From Lachnospiraceae bacterium (GTDB lineage Bacteria; Bacillota; Clostridia; Lachnospirales; Lachnospiraceae), in contig CAJTBF010000009.1 of NCBI GenBank assembly GCA_910574195.1, positions 89,346 through 153,345 of the forward strand: 64,000 nt of DNA, given 5' to 3'. A program made the translations under genes and the position numbers. The stretch's first letter is position 1. Each line of letters begins with the position of its first letter. This document shows, piece after piece, positions 60,833 to 64,000 of the stretch. The notes beneath the pieces were generated by a model. It was not told the origin of the DNA and did no database searches. It worked only from the letters and a program-made list of their open reading frames with translations.

Positions 60833-60874
60833 GGCAGGGCCGAAAACTGTAACAGCTTCCGGCCCTGTCTTTTT
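60833..60874 (+). terminator. Strong intrinsic terminator
   Basis: GGCAGGGCCG (60833-60842) pairs with CGGCCCTGTC (60860-60869), followed by TTTTT (60870-60874). Confidence 0.85.
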
Positions 60875-60989
60875 ACATCTGCAATATCTCATTTTTCAGC
60901 ATACGCTTAATTTTCTCGCTCATGGTTTCGGCGCTGGTTTTACTGAAATGAATCCGCACAATATAGGGGGGGCGGCCTGGCTTATTTTG
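60873..60989 (-). pseudogene. TnpW-like transposon-encoded protein, 3' remnant
   Basis: On the minus strand the frame reads RPPYIVRIHFSKTSAETMSE then KIKRMLKNEILQM, stop at 60873. The IVRIHFSKTSAET-KI pattern resembles the TnpW proteins of Tn4451/Tn5397-like elements. The 5' end is lost; the frame runs into the ATPase gene tail with no start. Confidence 0.5.
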
Positions 60990-61012
60990 TAAGTTATTTC
61001 CGCAGCCGGCGG

Positions 61013-63784
61013 TTAAGCGATTTCATTATCATACCCATTCCCTGTGAGAACGAACAGTTCATGCGCCAGTACAGGGAAAGCGGCCAGGATCAAAAGCAGA
61101 GCCCATTCCTGCCAGGATAGGAGAACCGTGCCGAACATGCTGACAAGAGAAGGAATTTCCGTGACTGCCATCTGTAACAGGATCCCCAGCCCGAATGCAA
61201 TTGCCATGACCGGATTGAATGTCCTTGTTCCGGAAAATATGGAGGTCCGGACATCCCGCATTCCCAGAGCGTGAAAGAGTTGGGACATGCCAAGTACAGT
61301 AAAGGCATAGGTCTGTGCCCTTGCCAAAATGTTTCCATCTTGCAGAACAACAGAGATATTTGCCAGGGTAAGGGCCTGATGGTTTTCCATCATCATTTCG
61401 AAAGGAATTTTCAGGAAGGCGGTCAGACTGATGGAAGCAATCAAAAGACCGTAAAATACGGTACAGGCCAGTCCGCCATTGGAAAACATTCCTTCCTGTT
61501 TGCTTCTGGGCGGCTGCCGCATCAGCATTTCTTTGTCATTTTCATCGACGCCCAGCGCAAGCGCCGGGAGGGAATCCGTAATCAGATTGATCCAGAGAAT
61601 ATGGCTCGCTTTTAACGGTGTGGCAAGTCCAAGCAATACGGCGGCAAACATGGTAATGATTTCTCCAAAATTGGAAGAAAGCAAAAACAATACCGTCTTT
61701 TTTATATTCCGGAAGATACTTCGCCCTTCTTCAATCGCTTTTTCTATGGTGGCAAAATTATCGTCCGTCAGGATCATATCAGAAGCATTTTTTGCAACGT
61801 CGGTGCCGGACATGCCCATAGCGATTCCAATGTCGGCAGTCCGCAGGGAGGGAGCGTCGTTGACGCCGTCCCCTGTCATGGCAACGATATTGTTTTCCTC
61901 TTTTAAAAGCCGAACAATGCGTACTTTATGCTCCGGGGAAACGCGGGCGAATACGCAGGCTTCCTTCAGACGTTCTTTGAGTCCGGCATCAGAAAGCGTG
62001 TCCATTTCTATACCGGTGATGCATTCGGATGCTTTTTGGGCGACGCCCAGCTCTTTTGCAATCGCCAGGGCGGTATCCGCGTGGTCCCCGGTAATCATAA
62101 TAGTGCGGACAGAAGCATTATGAAATTTTTCCACGGCTTCTTTTGCTTCTGGTCGGATGGGATCCTTCATGGCGGCAAGGCCGACAAAGATGAGATCGTT
62201 TTCATCCAGGAGTGCACGGTCGGATTGTGTCTGGTGGTCCTGCTTCATGGCAAGGGCCAGAACGCGCAGCGCCTGAGAGGACATTTCTTCCAGCGTAGCC
62301 TGGATTTTTTTTCGTTTGGCCTGATTCAGAGGCTGGATAGAACCCTGGAGATAAATCTTTGTACAATGCTGCAGTACAATGTCGGGCGCCCCTTTTGTGT
62401 AGGCAACTTTTCCATTCTTTCCCTGATGAAGTGTTGTCATCATTTTTCTTGTGGAATCAAAAGAACGTTCTGCAATGCGCGGAAAGGCTTGTTCCACCTG
62501 TACTTTACGAATGCCGCAATTAGAGGACATTTTGAGTAATGCGCACTCTGTCGGATCACCAAACTCTCTTTTTCCGTTTCCGGAAGCAGTGAAATTTTTC
62601 GATCGCTCTTTTTTTATTTCTTTTGTATTTTTTTCTGTTCCCGCAGGGCTTTCCGCAATTGAGGCATCATTGCAAAGTGCAAAACCACGGAGAAATTCTT
62701 CCGGAATTTCTGCCTGTTCCCGGATACTATGTACAGAGATTGGAAAGAGACGTTCGTTTACATAGCATTGTGTTACGGTCATCTGATTTTGTGTCAGAGT
62801 TCCGGTTTTATCAGAGCAGACAATATTGACGGCTCCCAGTGTTTCCACGGAGGGAAGTTTTCTTATGATGGTATTGACTTTGACCATGCGGGATACACTC
62901 ATGGCAAGTACGATGGTTACAACTGCCGGAAGTCCTTCCGGGACTGCAGCGACTGCGAGGGAAATCGCGGTGATCAGCATTTCCAGGATATCTCTTTTCT
63001 GCAGCACGGCTATGGCAAATAAGAGCACACAGAGTAAAATGGATACGATACTTAAAAATTTTCCCAGTTCAGCCAGTTTTTTCTGGAGCGGCGTAAATTC
63101 TCTGGGAACTGCTTTTATAATAGAAGCGATCTTTCCGATCTCCGTCTGCATACCGGTTGCAATTACGATTCCTTCCCCGTGTCCGGCAGTCACCATGGTA
63201 GACATAAAGGCTTCGTTTTTTCGTTCACCAATCTGCAGAGATTTTGATGCCTGAAAACCGGCGTCCTTTTCCACGGGCAGTGATTCCCCGGTCAAAGCAG
63301 ACTCTTCGATTTTCAGGTTCCAGGATTTCGACAAACGCAAATCTGCCGGAACCTGCATGCCGGTCTCCAGCAGGACGACGTCGCCTGCGACCAGTTCGGA
63401 GGCTGCTATCTTTCGGATTTCACCATTACGGCGGACATGTGCTTCCGGGCTTGTCAGTTTTTTCAGGGAATCTAAGGCTTTTTGAGCCCGGCCTTCCTGG
63501 ATGACGCCTACGGTAGCGTTGACTAAAATGACAACAAGTATAATACTGGCGTCACGAATTTCTCCTAAAAGAAACGAAATAAATGCCGCTACAATTAATA
63601 CACAGATCAGCGGATCGTTGAGCTGTTCCAGAAAAGTTTCCCAGGGCTGCTTTTTTTGTTCTTTTTCCAGTTCGTTTTTTCCGTCGGCGGACAGACGTGT
63701 AATGGCTTCTGCCCAGGATAAACCATTTTCCGGGTCGGTATGAAAATGTAAAGATAGATCTTGGATTGATTTTTCTTCAAACAA
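61013..63784 (-). CDS. P-type calcium-transporting ATPase (P2 type)
   Basis: A 923-aa cation pump. The N-terminal cation-ATPase domain is followed by TGES (actuator; ALTGESLPVEK), the transport-site helix M4 motif AVPEGLPAVV, the phosphorylation motif CSDKTGTLTQNQMT, a nucleotide-binding domain with FDSTRKMMTT and AYTKGAPD, and the hinge MTGDGVNDAPSLR. Ten membrane segments are expected. PEGLP and the length fit Ca2+ (SERCA/PMCA-like) pumps. A ~55-residue Lys/Asn-rich stretch (~380-420, KNTKEIKKERSKNF) in the N domain is unusual. GGAGGGGG precedes ATG 63784. Confidence 0.93.
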   Translation of the reverse strand: MFEEKSIQDLSLHFHTDPENGLSWAEAITRLSADGKNELEKEQKKQPWETFLEQLNDPLICVLIVAAFISFLLGEIRDASIILVVILVNATVGVIQEGRAQKALDSLKKLTSPEAHVRRNGEIRKIAASELVAGDVVLLETGMQVPADLRLSKSWNLKIEESALTGESLPVEKDAGFQASKSLQIGERKNEAFMSTMVTAGHGEGIVIATGMQTEIGKIASIIKAVPREFTPLQKKLAELGKFLSIVSILLCVLLFAIAVLQKRDILEMLITAISLAVAAVPEGLPAVVTIVLAMSVSRMVKVNTIIRKLPSVETLGAVNIVCSDKTGTLTQNQMTVTQCYVNERLFPISVHSIREQAEIPEEFLRGFALCNDASIAESPAGTEKNTKEIKKERSKNFTASGNGKREFGDPTECALLKMSSNCGIRKVQVEQAFPRIAERSFDSTRKMMTTLHQGKNGKVAYTKGAPDIVLQHCTKIYLQGSIQPLNQAKRKKIQATLEEMSSQALRVLALAMKQDHQTQSDRALLDENDLIFVGLAAMKDPIRPEAKEAVEKFHNASVRTIMITGDHADTALAIAKELGVAQKASECITGIEMDTLSDAGLKERLKEACVFARVSPEHKVRIVRLLKEENNIVAMTGDGVNDAPSLRTADIGIAMGMSGTDVAKNASDMILTDDNFATIEKAIEEGRSIFRNIKKTVLFLLSSNFGEIITMFAAVLLGLATPLKASHILWINLITDSLPALALGVDENDKEMLMRQPPRSKQEGMFSNGGLACTVFYGLLIASISLTAFLKIPFEMMMENHQALTLANISVVLQDGNILARAQTYAFTVLGMSQLFHALGMRDVRTSIFSGTRTFNPVMAIAFGLGILLQMAVTEIPSLVSMFGTVLLSWQEWALLLILAAFPVLAHELFVLTGNGYDNEIA

Positions 63785-63893
63785 ATAATCCCCCTCCTTT
63801 TTCGTGGCTTGTACAAGTAATATAACGTATGCAAAAGAACAGGAGGATATTCCCAGTGATGTTTTGTAAAGGACTTTTTGGATCTTTCCGAAG

Positions 63894-64000
63894 TTAGTTG
63901 ATTTTGCGTTTTAATTCAAGCCGCAACAGTTTCCCTTTCAGCAACTCAAAACTGTTGCGGCCATACATGATCCTTTTGACAACTTTCAGCTTGTTCACGC
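63894..64000 (-). CDS. ISL3-like transposase, C-terminal end (partial)
   Basis: On the minus strand, coming from outside the window, the frame reads VNKLKVVKRIMYGRNSFELL then KGKLLRLELKRKIN and stops at 63894. The NKLKxxKRxMYGR-xxFELL ending is that of ISL3-family transposases (DDE type). Only 35 codons are visible, so the rest of the element lies beyond base 64000. Confidence 0.65.
   Translation of the reverse strand, partial: VNKLKVVKRIMYGRNSFELLKGKLLRLELKRKIN

Overview
The window looks like chromosome from an anaerobic, endospore-forming Gram-positive bacterium of the Clostridia, most probably family Lachnospiraceae. The grounds are sporulation and cortex genes (spoIIE, spoIID, spoIIQ, bofA, cwlD), a T-box leader on ileS, rubrerythrin beside a PerR/Fur regulator, MecA, a Gram-positive Tad pilus cluster without a secretin, strong AGGAGG ribosome sites and moderate GC. 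No tRNA, rRNA or CRISPR array was seen.

Layout. 1-10.7 kb: the 3' end of spoIIE, a T-box-controlled type-2 ileS followed by glycogen phosphorylase, a membrane protein, then spoIID and a spoIIQ-like gene with a degenerate peptidase site. 11-18 kb: single genes (GIY-YIG nuclease, MerR/TipAS regulator, rubrerythrin and PerR, an NlpC/P60 hydrolase, a DUF1858 protein, mecA) separated by regulatory spacers. 18-24.5 kb: a membrane-anchored GH18 protein, CwlD, a Sua5-phosphatase fusion, upp, dCMP deaminase and bofA. 24.5-34 kb: a complete Gram-positive Tad pilus island. 34-36 kb: a broken Rpn-type gene and a lone tyrosine recombinase. 36.4-51.5 kb: a large sugar or polyol catabolic island. It has a class II aldolase, an RbsA/RbsC-type ABC transporter, two alcohol dehydrogenases, a 2-hydroxyacid dehydrogenase, an FGGY kinase, an aldo/keto reductase, an SDR, an MFS carrier and an RbsD-type pyranase, but no regulator. 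51.6-58.3 kb: rhomboid protease, histidine kinase, HIT protein, ECF sigma factor, an inverted solo murG, a DUF4367-type putative anti-sigma and small proteins. 58.3-64 kb: decayed mobile and accessory DNA, one intact AlbA/ATPase regulator, a Ca2+-type P-ATPase and the tail of an ISL3-like transposase.

A second layer runs through the spacers. A roughly 70-bp dispersed repeat (core GGGATGCCCGGATGGG) lies mostly just upstream of, and co-oriented with, the start of a gene. It also appears as an in-frame two-copy insertion inside the MFS carrier and as that gene's last codons. A second hairpin repeat (core CAGCCGAAGGCTG) and two elements with terminal inverted repeats (166 bp and 149 bp) are also present. 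Three unrelated genes carry in-frame tandem repeats of 30 or 60 nt in linkers.

The items most worth pursuing are the Sua5 fusion whose phosphatase domain has lost its nucleophile, the repeat family and its domestication in the MFS gene, the CRP/Rex-like site driving a disrupted gene, the two inverted-repeat elements, and the Tad operon leader with mutually exclusive pairings.
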